A stretch of DNA of 30,039 nt from UBA1081 sp045636025 (GTDB lineage: Bacteria > Bacillota > Clostridia > Oscillospirales > Acutalibacteraceae): NCBI GenBank assembly GCA_045636025.1, contig JAZTWP010000031.1, forward strand, positions 1 through 30,039, written 5' to 3'. The notes below the pieces were generated by a model, which saw only the letters and a program-made list of their open reading frames with translations, did not search any database and was not told where the DNA came from. Below, one piece after another: positions 16,592 to 23,696 of the stretch (positions within the stretch are counted from its first letter, which is position 1; each line of letters begins with the position of its first letter). Position numbers and translations under genes: made by a program.

Positions 16592-17526
16592 TTTTTCACC
16601 CTCTTTTGTTCACTCAGTGTATTTCTTTCCCAAAAAACACCATCAGTATATCCCTGAATAGACATCTCTTCATCTGCCATTTCAAGACGTTTTTCTGCCC
16701 ATACACAATACTGTTTGTTTTTTTCTATTCCAACATAATTTCTCCCTAATTTTTTTGCAGTAACTGAGGTTGAACCTGACCCAAGAAACGGATCAAAAAC
16801 AACATCATTTTCATTTGAACTGGCGAGAATGATTTTAGCCAGCAACTTTTCAGGTTTTTGTGTCGGATGTGCTGTATTTTCAGGCATTGACCAATAAGGT
16901 ACGGATATATCATCCCAGAAATTTGACGGAAATGTGTTTCTGAAGTTTCCGTTTTCTGTTTCTTCCCAATCCTTTGGTTTTCCTGCAATTTTATACGGAG
17001 CAATCACCTTTCTTCTTACTTTGACATCATCTACATTAAATGTATATTTTTTTGATTTTGTTGCAAACCAGATATCTTCCATTCCGTTTTTCCAATTTGA
17101 TAAAGCTCCACGTCCTTTTTCTCGTTGCCAAGTAATTCTGTTCTGAATATAAAAATATTTTTTCAGAACGTGCCCTATAATCATACTGGAATTCCAGTCA
17201 CAACAAACATAAATTGAAGAATTTTCTTTTAGCAATGGTATTATTTTTGTAATCCAGGACTCTGTATAAAGATAATAATCTTCATCACTCATTTTCTTGA
17301 ACTTTTTTGAACCAAAGTCTTTATCCATATTATAAGGAGGATCAGCAATAAGCAAATCAACAAAATTATGTGGCATATATTCCAAAACTTCAAATGTATC
17401 ACCACAAATAGTCTTATCTATTACATCTGATAATGCACATGTTTTTTCAACTGTTATACATCTTTTCAAATAGTTAATACCATCTTCAACAGACATATCA
17501 ATTGTTTTATTTCTGCTCGATTTCAT
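16588..17526 (-). CDS. Type II DNA methyltransferase, beta class (N6-adenine or N4-cytosine)
   Basis: 312 residues. The catalytic motif IV is ADPPYNM (DPPY at 62-65). The SAM-binding motif I, FDPFLGSGSTS (FLGSG 247-251), comes after it, which is the beta-class order. HPTQKPEKLL (220-229) and LGRNYVGIEKN complete the signature of this family. It protects host DNA by methylating the site cut by the downstream endonuclease. A ribosome site GGTGA stands 5 nt before ATG 17526. The promoter is at 17554-17582 and has a dyad over its -35. DPPY occurs in both m6A and m4C enzymes; m6A is more common in this group. The pair sits between two complete transcription units with terminators on each side, as an inserted module would. 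Confidence 0.92.
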   Translation of the reverse strand: MKSSRNKTIDMSVEDGINYLKRCITVEKTCALSDVIDKTICGDTFEVLEYMPHNFVDLLIADPPYNMDKDFGSKKFKKMSDEDYYLYTESWITKIIPLLKENSSIYVCCDWNSSMIIGHVLKKYFYIQNRITWQREKGRGALSNWKNGMEDIWFATKSKKYTFNVDDVKVRRKVIAPYKIAGKPKDWEETENGNFRNTFPSNFWDDISVPYWSMPENTAHPTQKPEKLLAKIILASSNENDVVFDPFLGSGSTSVTAKKLGRNYVGIEKNKQYCVWAEKRLEMADEEMSIQGYTDGVFWERNTLSEQKRVKK

Positions 17527-17553
17527 TATATCACCAAAAATAATTTTTTATTA

Positions 17554-17588
17554 ATTATATCATACTAATGTTCATTCTTCAAGAACAT
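17554..17588 (-). promoter_or_regulatory. Promoter of the restriction-modification operon with a dyad over the -35
   Basis: TTGAAG (17577-17582), 17 bp, TATAAT (17554-17559) on the minus strand. The inverted repeat ATGTTC-N9-GAACAT (17568-17588) covers the -35. No controller protein gene is present, so the methyltransferase or a host factor would have to act there if it is an operator. Confidence 0.65.
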
Positions 17589-17620
17589 ATTGTTTTATTC
17601 AACAACTGTTTCAGACAAAA

Positions 17621-17657
17621 CAAAAAACCTGCAAAACGGAATAACCGAATTGCAGGT
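17621..17657 (-). terminator. Terminator of the Na/Ca exchanger gene
   Basis: Arms ACCTGCAA (17627-17634) and TTGCAGGT (17650-17657), followed on the minus strand by TTTTTTGTTTTG, 15 bases after the stop codon. Confidence 0.85.
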
Positions 17658-17672
17658 CAGATTCAAAATTTA

Positions 17673-18686
17673 TCAGCCGAGTGCTATTACGCCTGTTTCA
17701 TTGAGAACAAGGAATAACATATATGATGCATAAATTGCAAGAAGAGCGAAGCCCTGCCACTTCTTGAATTTGCCCATAATGATTGTGGGAATAACAGCAA
17801 CTGCACAAGCTGCGATACAAACGGGGAAGTCGAAAATAAGGTTTATTTTCTCAACGGGAAGAGATTCACCGTTTATAACTGCACAAAGGGGAAGGATAAG
17901 TGTTGTATCGATGATATTTGCACCGATGATGTTACCGACTGAAAGTGATGATTCCTTCTTACGGATAGCAGTAAGAGTTGTAACAAGCTCGGGAAGTGAT
18001 GTGCCGAGAGCAATAACTGTGAAACCGATGATTGTTTCGCTGATACCGATGCCTGAAGCGATTGTCTTACCTGAAGAAACAAGGAATTCTGCGCCGAAAA
18101 CGATTGCAGCAGTACCGATTATAAAGAAGAAAATCTTTGAGGGAATTTCTTTCTTTTCATATGAATCAATTTCATCGTTAACTGATGCTTTTTTACCTTC
18201 CACAAGGTTGCTTATCATAAACACAAGGAATATTGCCCAGAGAACAAATGCTGACCATGTGGGAAGAAGACCGCTGAGTGAGAGAAGTGTAAGTGCTACA
18301 ACAGCTACAAGCAAAAGCCCGCCCTTGAGAGAGAAACTCTTTCTGCTGACAACACCTGCCATAGCCACAAGAGAAACACCCATAATAAGTGTTGTGTTTG
18401 CTGTAACTGAACCGACTGCATTACCGATTGCAAGCTGAGCTGAGCCGTTCATTGCCGCTCTTACAGAAACAAGAAGCTCGGGAAGTGTTGTTGCAAATGA
18501 AACAACAGTTGCACCCACAACAAACTTGGGGATACCTGTTGCCTCAGCAAACCATGATGCTGAATCGACAAACCAGTCACCGCCCTTGATTGTAAGAACA
18601 AGACCGACAAGAAAAACAACTGCAGCAACGCCGATGAGTGCTCCGCCATTCAATGAGCCGAAAAGCGTAAGGCCGAAAAATTCCAC
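17673..18686 (-). CDS. Calcium/sodium antiporter (CaCA family)
   Basis: 337 residues with about ten membrane helices. The two inverted alpha repeats that form the ion path are clear: GATVVSFATTLPELLVSV ... GNAVGSVTANTTLIMG in the first half and GFTVIALGTSLPELVTTL ... GNIIGANIIDTTLILP in the second. This is the K+-independent bacterial YrbG-like branch, exporting Ca2+ (or other divalent cation) in exchange for Na+ across the cytoplasmic membrane. Start: the in-frame ATG at 18695 directly abuts the AAAGG and would have no spacer, so GTG 18686, 9 nt beyond it, is preferred. It is monocistronic with a promoter at 18722-18750 and a terminator after it. Confidence 0.9.
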   Translation of the reverse strand: MEFFGLTLFGSLNGGALIGVAAVVFLVGLVLTIKGGDWFVDSASWFAEATGIPKFVVGATVVSFATTLPELLVSVRAAMNGSAQLAIGNAVGSVTANTTLIMGVSLVAMAGVVSRKSFSLKGGLLLVAVVALTLLSLSGLLPTWSAFVLWAIFLVFMISNLVEGKKASVNDEIDSYEKKEIPSKIFFFIIGTAAIVFGAEFLVSSGKTIASGIGISETIIGFTVIALGTSLPELVTTLTAIRKKESSLSVGNIIGANIIDTTLILPLCAVINGESLPVEKINLIFDFPVCIAACAVAVIPTIIMGKFKKWQGFALLAIYASYMLFLVLNETGVIALG

Positions 18687-18721
18687 ATTTACCATCCTTT
18701 ATTTTGCAAAATATATTTTAT

Positions 18722-18750
18722 ATTTTATCATAAGCCATAATGTTAATCAA
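18722..18750 (-). promoter_or_regulatory. Promoter of the Na/Ca exchanger gene
   Basis: TTGATT (18745-18750), 17 bp, TAAAAT (18722-18727) on the minus strand, directly beyond the aldolase terminator. Confidence 0.65.
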
Positions 18751-18757
18751 TAATTTT

Positions 18758-18790
18758 CAAAAAAATACCGTATGCCGAAGCACACGGTAT
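18758..18790 (-). terminator. Aldolase terminator with a UUCG tetraloop
   Basis: Arms 18765-18774 and 18781-18790 (one mismatch) close on C(UUCG)G when read on the minus strand, then a run of seven or more T. It stands about 20 bases after the aldolase stop. Confidence 0.88.
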
Positions 18791-18810
18791 AAAACAATTT
18801 GTTTGAAAAA

Positions 18811-19677
18811 TTAAGCCTTGTTTGCTGAACCGAAGAGTTCGATCTTTTCCTTAACAGTAGCCTTGATTGCTTCAACACCGGGAGCGAGAAGCTTTCTGGG
18901 GTCAAAGCCCTTGCCTTCAAGGTCCTTGCCTGCTTCGATGTACTTTCTTGTTGCTTCCTGGAATGCAAGCTGGCATTCTGTGTTAACGTTGATCTTTGAA
19001 ACACCGAGAGAGATAGCTTTCTGGATCATTTCTGCGGGGATACCTGTACCGCCGTGAAGAACGAGAGGCATTGTGCCTGACTTTTCCTGAACTGGTGCAA
19101 GAGTTTCGAATGAAAGACCTGCCCAGTTTGCGGGGTATTTGCCGTGGATGTTACCGATACCTGCTGCAAGCATTGTAACGCCGAGATCAGCGATCATCTT
19201 GCATTCGTCGGGATCTGCACATTCGCCTGCACCAACAACACCGTCTTCTTCACCGCCGATTGAACCGACTTCAGCTTCGATTGAAAGACCCTTTTCTTCA
19301 CAAACAGCAACGAGTTCCTTTGTCTTTGCGATGTTTTCATCGATGGGATAGTGTGAACCGTCGAACATGATTGAGCTGAAACCTGCTTCGATACAAGCCT
19401 TTGCACCTTCGTATGAACCGTGGTCAAGGTGAAGAGCAACGGGAACAGTGATGCCGAGGCATTCGATCATACCTTCAACCATACCTACAACTGTCTTGTA
19501 GCCGCACATATATTTACCTGCACCCTCTGAAACACCGAGGATAACGGGAGAATTCATTTCCTGTGCTGTAAGAAGAATAGCCTTTGTCCATTCAAGGTTA
19601 TTGATATTGAACTGACCTACTGCATAGTGGCCTGCCTTTGCTTTTGTGAGCATTTCTTTTGCATTTACTAATGCCAT
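18811..19677 (-). CDS. fba: Class II fructose-1,6-bisphosphate aldolase
   Basis: 288 residues. Zinc and catalytic signatures: LHLDHGSYE (D85 general acid, H86 zinc ligand), EAEVGSIGG, GNIHGKY (H178) and VLHGGTG (H208), then KINVNTECQ. It cleaves fructose-1,6-bisphosphate to dihydroxyacetone phosphate and glyceraldehyde-3-phosphate in glycolysis and works in reverse in gluconeogenesis; cytosolic, zinc-dependent. ATG 19677 is chosen because AGGAG lies 11 nt upstream, while the in-frame GTG 19689 overlaps that site. The promoter is a full consensus (TTGACA, 17 bp, TATAAT), and codons are the most regular in the window, as expected for a highly expressed gene. Related class II enzymes act on tagatose bisphosphate, but sequence and setting favour the glycolytic enzyme. 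Confidence 0.95.
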   Translation of the reverse strand: MALVNAKEMLTKAKAGHYAVGQFNINNLEWTKAILLTAQEMNSPVILGVSEGAGKYMCGYKTVVGMVEGMIECLGITVPVALHLDHGSYEGAKACIEAGFSSIMFDGSHYPIDENIAKTKELVAVCEEKGLSIEAEVGSIGGEEDGVVGAGECADPDECKMIADLGVTMLAAGIGNIHGKYPANWAGLSFETLAPVQEKSGTMPLVLHGGTGIPAEMIQKAISLGVSKINVNTECQLAFQEATRKYIEAGKDLEGKGFDPRKLLAPGVEAIKATVKEKIELFGSANKA

Positions 19678-19712
19678 AATTTTATTCACTCCTATAAAAT
19701 TTTATCAGAAAT

Positions 19713-19741
19713 ATTATATATCACCCACGCTGAAATGTCAA
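19713..19741 (-). promoter_or_regulatory. Consensus sigma-A promoter of the aldolase gene
   Basis: Exact TTGACA (19736-19741), 17-bp spacer, exact TATAAT (19713-19718) on the minus strand; the strongest-looking promoter in the window. Confidence 0.9.
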
Positions 19742-19798
19742 TAAATTAACAAAATAAATCAACATTAAAAAAAGCATACAAATTTCTTTTAATGAATC

Positions 19799-19852
19799 TT
19801 GACAAAGATTCCGTACTGTGCTATTGTCGATATATAATATAAATATATTATA
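19799..19852 (+). promoter_or_regulatory. Promoter and AT-rich palindrome of the ceramidase-like gene
   Basis: TTGACA (19799-19804), 17 bp, TGC-TATTGT (-10 at 19822-19827) on the plus strand. Directly downstream, TATAATATA-AA-TATATTATA (19833-19852) is a perfect palindrome in the untranslated leader; it could be an operator or an mRNA stem. Confidence 0.7.
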
Positions 19853-19878
19853 CATTTCGTTTTCAGGAGGAAAAAATA

Positions 19879-21603
19879 ATGAAGAAAAAAGCAATATCCG
19901 TAATTCTTGCAGTCGTGATGATTTTTACAGTTTCTGTCACTCCGGCATATGCTATCGACTTTGAATCTTCCTCAGAGCCGTTTACAAAAGTTGCCGCAAA
20001 AGTTGTGGGCACACTTTTTGAAAATATCGTTGGTGTTCTCAATATGTTTATGAGGGAAAACGATAAATTCATTGATGAAAGCGAATATGTTTACGACAAT
20101 TTCTTTGAAGGCACAGCCGAATTCATTGATGAAGCAGCAGAAGGTGCAAAATGGTCTCTCGGCCAGAGCAATGTCAGTCTTGTTCCCGAAAACTGGGAAG
20201 ACTACAACCTCTTCCTTGGCGGATTCATCAGCGAACAGAACTTCTTTACAAATGATGTGCGTGAAGTTCTTGATGATATGCAGGTGCGCGTAATTGCTCT
20301 CAATGACGGTTCGGGCAGAGGCACCGCAGTTTTTGCAACTGTTGACTCAATCGGTGTTTCAAACGGTGACATCAGACACATAAGAGGACTTCTCAGCGAA
20401 TTTGCAGCAGAGAACAATCTCAACTCAATCAATCTTTTTGCAACTCACGCTCACTCAGGCATTGATACTCAGGGTCTCTGGACAGATATTTTCAACAAAT
20501 GGCCTGCAAACATCTTCAGCGCATTCACAGGAATGACCGAAACACAGCAGGGCACAGACCCCGAATATATGGAATTCTTCTATTCTCAGGTTTGCAAAGC
20601 TATAACCGAAGCTGTTGATTCCATGACAGAGGGCACAATGACTTTTGCAAGAAAAGACATTGGCGAAAAGTATTTCAGCAACAAAAACAGACCCTCAGCA
20701 ACTTCTCTTGATACCGAGCTGAAGCGTTTTGTTTTCACACCCGATGATGCAGACATCACACCCACAATCATTGTGAATATGTCTGCGCATCCTGACGTTG
20801 TAGGTCTTGCAACAGAAGATGACCCCACAAAGGGACACGGTATTTCAGGTGACTACATCTACTACATAGGCGAAACAATCAATAATGCAGGTTATAACTT
20901 TATGTTCTTCAATGGTTCAATTGCAGGTATTTATATCGGCAGAATCAGCGCAAAGGCAGACCTTAGAGTTGACATTGCCGCAAACTACGGCAGAGAAATA
21001 GGCAAAATGGTGCTCGGTATGACAATGAGCGAAACAGAAATTCTCTCAGACGATTACCTTATGAGTCTTAACCTTACAGAAGAGCAGACAGAAGGTCACA
21101 ACTATACACCCTGGTATGAAGGCTGGGAAGCAGCAGAAGAAATACAGCTTGACCCCATTCTTAATATAAGACTTGCAACTGTTGAAATCCACGTTACAAA
21201 TCCCGTTATTCAGGTAGCAGGCAAACTCGGTGTTGTAAATTACCTTATCAAGAAATCTCAGGGTAATTACTATGTAACAACAGAAGTCGGTTATATGGAA
21301 ATGGGCAAAGATGTTAAAATTGCATTTGCACCCGGTGAAATCTGCACAGACCTTGTTTATGGCGGTGAACAGCTTACAGCAGCAGGCTCCGTCAACAATA
21401 AAGACTACGAAGGCAGAACACTCTGCGAAATTTTCGGTGAAGATGTTATCATTTTCGGTCTTGCAAACGATGCCGTAGGCTACATTGTCCCCGAAAACGA
21501 TTACTGCAATTCACTTGCATTCGGTCACTATCAGGAAATGCTTTCACTCGGCAAATCTGAAGCGACTCAGATGTTTGAAGTTTACGAAACACTTGCAAGA
21601 TAA
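19879..21603 (+). CDS. Secreted neutral/alkaline ceramidase-like protein
   Basis: 574 residues with a Sec signal peptide (MKKKAISVILAVVMIFTVSV, cleavage likely after AYA at residue 25). LNSINLFATHAHSGIDTQG (H190, H192) matches the zinc-binding H-x-HSG of the neutral/alkaline ceramidase N-terminal domain, and VNMSAHPDVVG (H304) followed by GISGDYIYYIGETI fits the later conserved block. The usual enzymes are 650-750 residues with a C-terminal immunoglobulin-like domain; this one is shorter, and an extra N-terminal helix-rich part (about 30-90) precedes the catalytic fold. Ceramidases hydrolyse the amide bond of ceramide; other lipid amides are possible. It acts outside the cell. AGGAGG lies 9 nt before ATG 19879. 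It is the only clear plus-strand gene here. Confidence 0.75.
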   Translation: MKKKAISVILAVVMIFTVSVTPAYAIDFESSSEPFTKVAAKVVGTLFENIVGVLNMFMRENDKFIDESEYVYDNFFEGTAEFIDEAAEGAKWSLGQSNVSLVPENWEDYNLFLGGFISEQNFFTNDVREVLDDMQVRVIALNDGSGRGTAVFATVDSIGVSNGDIRHIRGLLSEFAAENNLNSINLFATHAHSGIDTQGLWTDIFNKWPANIFSAFTGMTETQQGTDPEYMEFFYSQVCKAITEAVDSMTEGTMTFARKDIGEKYFSNKNRPSATSLDTELKRFVFTPDDADITPTIIVNMSAHPDVVGLATEDDPTKGHGISGDYIYYIGETINNAGYNFMFFNGSIAGIYIGRISAKADLRVDIAANYGREIGKMVLGMTMSETEILSDDYLMSLNLTEEQTEGHNYTPWYEGWEAAEEIQLDPILNIRLATVEIHVTNPVIQVAGKLGVVNYLIKKSQGNYYVTTEVGYMEMGKDVKIAFAPGEICTDLVYGGEQLTAAGSVNNKDYEGRTLCEIFGEDVIIFGLANDAVGYIVPENDYCNSLAFGHYQEMLSLGKSEATQMFEVYETLAR

Positions 21604-21616
21604 CTCATAAAAACAC

Positions 21617-21657
21617 AAAAGAGGAAATACGGAATCTTCCGTGTTTCCTCTTTTTTT
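21617..21657. terminator. Bidirectional terminator between ceramidase-like and XRE genes
   Basis: Arms 21621-21634 and 21637-21650 pair fully (one G-T) with a 2-nt gap, flanked by T run 21651-21657 on the plus strand and by an A-rich stretch on the other side (TCTTTTGTG on minus). It serves both convergent genes. Confidence 0.88.
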
Positions 21658-21681
21658 CTTATGCATAAATTATAGGTTATA

Positions 21682-22956
21682 TTATTTCATATTCTCAAAA
21701 ACATAAACATAATGCTCTTCAAAATCATCATATCCCTTGTCTTCAAGAAATACGCTTGAGTCAGTATAATTCTCTATAAGCCATAAATACTGATTCCCCT
21801 GCTCATCTTCAAACAACTGAACTTTCTTATCTTCAAGAGCCTGATCCGTATTTGAAAGTCCGTCTGTCCGCACACTTTCCCATACAGTTGCACCTAAAAA
21901 CTCAACGGGATAAGCATTTGGCGGCAAATCATCTATTCTTGTGTAAACATCTCCGTAATATGTAATTGAGGAATAATCGGCTGCAAGTAAATACGGCTGA
22001 TTTGAATCTACCATAACAAAGGTATCCAGAATTGTACCGCCAATTACAAAAATAAAAAAGAACAATAATGTTAATATGATGCCGCCAAAACAACCGATTT
22101 TTCTGCCTTTGTTACGCTTTGCTGATTTTGCCTGATGTTGTTGTGCATTAAGAATATTCTTTTTTAACACACGAGGTTTACACAAATGTTTGAAATAGAG
22201 TTTACGTATCGGATACGCAATAATCATATCTAAAAAGCCTAATCCGAGATCAGACATAAGCCCCAATTTCTGATATTTTCTGATAATTTCAGCGCTGTTT
22301 TTACCCTTTGCATTCATCAGCTCAACCTGAGTACTTTCTCCGCAAATGATTTTAGGGTACATAATCTGAAAATTCCAATAAGTTAAAGCCTTATCTCCTA
22401 AATCAATACTGTCAAATTTAACTGTTATCAAGGATTCGGTAGCTATATTTGAAATTCTGAACACGCAATCTGCCTGCAGGAATAATGCTTTCATCTCAAC
22501 AAGAGCTTTTTTTGAAAGTCTGAGCAAAATACGTTCTTTCATACTTGTCTCAGGCTCTTTTATCATATCGTCAAAACCTGAAAGTGAAATATCACTCAAC
22601 ATTTCACCAGTGATTTTTACAATCAGAACATTATTGGTAATTTCAATCCATTTGCATTCATCAGCAAGGATAATATGCAATTTATTGTTAACATCAATAT
22701 GCATAATATCACAAAAATTATTTTGAATACAAACTCTTTCAACACCATCTTTACTTGCAGAAAAAACATCTTCAATGGTTGTGCCTAAAACTGAAACCAG
22801 TTTTTCAAAAGTCTCAATTCTGGGGAAAGCCTGACCATTCTCCCATTTTGAAACTGCTTTATCTGATACATCAAGAGCTCTTGCAAGCTCTGCCTGAGTC
22901 ATATTATGTTCTTCTCTCAATTTGCAAATATAGTTACCAAACTTATAGTTATTCAC
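21682..22956 (-). CDS. XRE-family HTH regulator with a single membrane helix
   Basis: 424 residues. Residues 5-66 are a Cro/C1-type helix-turn-helix (MTQAELARALDVSDKAVSKWENGQAFP). A middle region of unknown fold (about 75-210) looks like a beta-rich sensory domain, and is followed by a basic segment (KSAKRNKGRK), one hydrophobic helix at 288-310 and an outside C-terminal domain of about 110 residues rich in acidic and aromatic residues. This suggests a membrane-bound transcription regulator that senses something outside the cell. The start is GTG 22956 with GAGGTGG 4 nt upstream; the overlapping ATG runs into a stop. Promoter not identified. The preceding small membrane frame ends in the start codon (ATGTGA). 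The target genes are unknown. Confidence 0.8.
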   Translation of the reverse strand: MNNYKFGNYICKLREEHNMTQAELARALDVSDKAVSKWENGQAFPRIETFEKLVSVLGTTIEDVFSASKDGVERVCIQNNFCDIMHIDVNNKLHIILADECKWIEITNNVLIVKITGEMLSDISLSGFDDMIKEPETSMKERILLRLSKKALVEMKALFLQADCVFRISNIATESLITVKFDSIDLGDKALTYWNFQIMYPKIICGESTQVELMNAKGKNSAEIIRKYQKLGLMSDLGLGFLDMIIAYPIRKLYFKHLCKPRVLKKNILNAQQHQAKSAKRNKGRKIGCFGGIILTLLFFFIFVIGGTILDTFVMVDSNQPYLLAADYSSITYYGDVYTRIDDLPPNAYPVEFLGATVWESVRTDGLSNTDQALEDKKVQLFEDEQGNQYLWLIENYTDSSVFLEDKGYDDFEEHYVYVFENMK

Positions 22957-23042
22957 ATAACCACCTCAGATTTCATTATAACCAAAGCAATGAAAATTTC
23001 AATGAAAACCATGTAGAATAATAGTAGAAATCGCAAAAACAT
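22953..23042 (-). CDS. Possible 29-residue single-pass membrane peptide
   Basis: From ATG 23042 (GAGGG about 10 nt upstream) to a TGA that overlaps the GTG start of the XRE regulator. The sequence (FLRFLLLFYMVFIEIFIALV) is nearly all hydrophobic, with a short charged end, as in small membrane peptides. A longer version could start at ATG 23066. The overlap would couple its translation to the regulator. Short hydrophobic frames also arise by chance in AT-rich DNA, so this is tentative. Confidence 0.35.
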   Translation of the reverse strand: MFLRFLLLFYMVFIEIFIALVIMKSEVVM

Positions 23043-23133
23043 TATAAAAACGCCCTCTTTATTCATTTTATGATTAATACACCTGCTAAAAAGGCAAAAA
23101 CACACTGTGACAATCAGGTTAAGCTCAAAAGAA

Positions 23134-23160
23134 AAACACACCGCTCGGGTGTGTTTTCTT
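23134..23160 (-). terminator. Terminator of the CsoR operon
   Basis: AAACACACC (23134-23142) and GGTGTGTTT (23148-23156) with a 5-nt loop, followed by TTCTTTTGAG on the minus strand. It starts 7-10 bases after the stop of the cysteine-rich small gene. Confidence 0.75.
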
Positions 23161-23166
23161 CTTATA

Positions 23167-23316
23167 TTACTTGTTTGCAAGAATCTTTTCCGCCTCTTCA
23201 GCTGAGATTTCTTTCATAACGTCACCGCAACATCTGATGCCGCAGTTTTCGCAGTTGCAATCGATTAAAACCTTAACCATTGCACCGCACTTTTCGCAGA
23301 TTACGATTTTATCCAT
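23167..23316 (-). CDS. Desulforedoxin-like cysteine-rich small protein
   Basis: 49 residues with seven cysteines. C7-x2-C10 and the adjacent pair C29-C30 in IRCCGDVMKEI are arranged as in desulforedoxin and the N-terminus of desulfoferrodoxin (CxxCG...CCG.xM), which bind an FeS4 centre. Three more cysteines, C20, C22 and C25 (IDCNCENCG), lie between the two pairs and are not usual for that family, so it may bind a different or second metal. ATG 23316 has AGGAGGTG 6 nt upstream. It starts 11 nt after the CsoR-type repressor and shares its promoter, so it is likely induced by the same metal; it may buffer or deliver copper, or be a small redox protein. Too short for the usual gene-length cut-off, but well supported. 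Confidence 0.8.
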   Translation of the reverse strand: MDKIVICEKCGAMVKVLIDCNCENCGIRCCGDVMKEISAEEAEKILANK

Positions 23317-23327
23317 ATTTACACCTC

Positions 23328-23624
23328 CTACTGATTGAATCGTTTGAATAAACTTATTAATTCATCAATTGCTTCAAGCTCACCGTTTTCAAGGTCATTT
23401 GTCACGCAAGTGTACAAATGATTCTCAAGAATATGTGATGACAAGCTTTTTACAGAATTTTTCACGGCTGACAACTGAATCAATACATCATTACAATAAG
23501 CATCATTTTCAATCATTTTAGTTATTCCGTTAATCTGTCCGCTTATTCTGTTAAGTCTGTTTATAATCAACTTTTTTTCTTCGGGACTTCTTTTAGTTTT
23601 CTTGTTGCAACAATTGTTATCCAT
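23328..23624 (-). CDS. csoR: CsoR-family metal-sensing transcriptional repressor
   Basis: 98 residues, all-helical DUF156 fold: IINRLNRISGQINGITKMIENDAYCNDVLIQLSAV. The copper triad is present: C44 (DAYCNDV), H69 and C73 (NHLYTC, H-x3-C), as in Cu(I)-responsive CsoR; an N-terminal CC (residues 5-6) is additional. It should bind the palindrome at 23646-23668 and release it on metal binding, so it controls its own operon. Of two ATGs, 23624 is preferred (AAGG 9 nt upstream); 23630 lies too close. The second gene is the desulforedoxin-like protein. No copper ATPase or CopZ is nearby, so its target pathway is either elsewhere or the operon itself. Relatives (FrmR, RcnR) differ in the H/C triad. 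Confidence 0.88.
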   Translation of the reverse strand: MDNNCCNKKTKRSPEEKKLIINRLNRISGQINGITKMIENDAYCNDVLIQLSAVKNSVKSLSSHILENHLYTCVTNDLENGELEAIDELISLFKRFNQ

Positions 23625-23643
23625 AGTCATTCACCTTGAAAAT

Positions 23644-23686
23644 ATAATATACCCCAGTGGGGTATATTGTCAATAGGGGGGTATAT
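23644..23686 (-). promoter_or_regulatory. CsoR operon promoter with operator in the spacer
   Basis: TTGACA (23668-23673) and TATTAT (23644-23649) with an 18-bp spacer on the minus strand. A perfect 23-bp palindrome, AATATACCCC-AGT-GGGGTATATT (23646-23668), fills the spacer; TACCCC/GGGGTA is the known CsoR box type. A second box-like stretch AATAGGGGGGTATAT (23672-23686) overlaps and extends past the -35. Repressor binding would block the polymerase. Confidence 0.85.
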
Positions 23687-23696
23687 CCTTTTTTTA

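Noticed and set aside
17568..17590. LexA/SOS box at the methyltransferase promoter
   Set aside because: The dyad is ATGTTC-N9-GAACAT; the spacing and half-site order do not fit GAAC-N4-GTTC of Gram-positive LexA.
17764..18438. 224-codon plus-strand open frame
   Set aside because: It is fully antisense to the Na/Ca exchanger, whose two alpha repeats are unmistakable; low-complexity Thr/Ser/Pro translation and no ribosome site.
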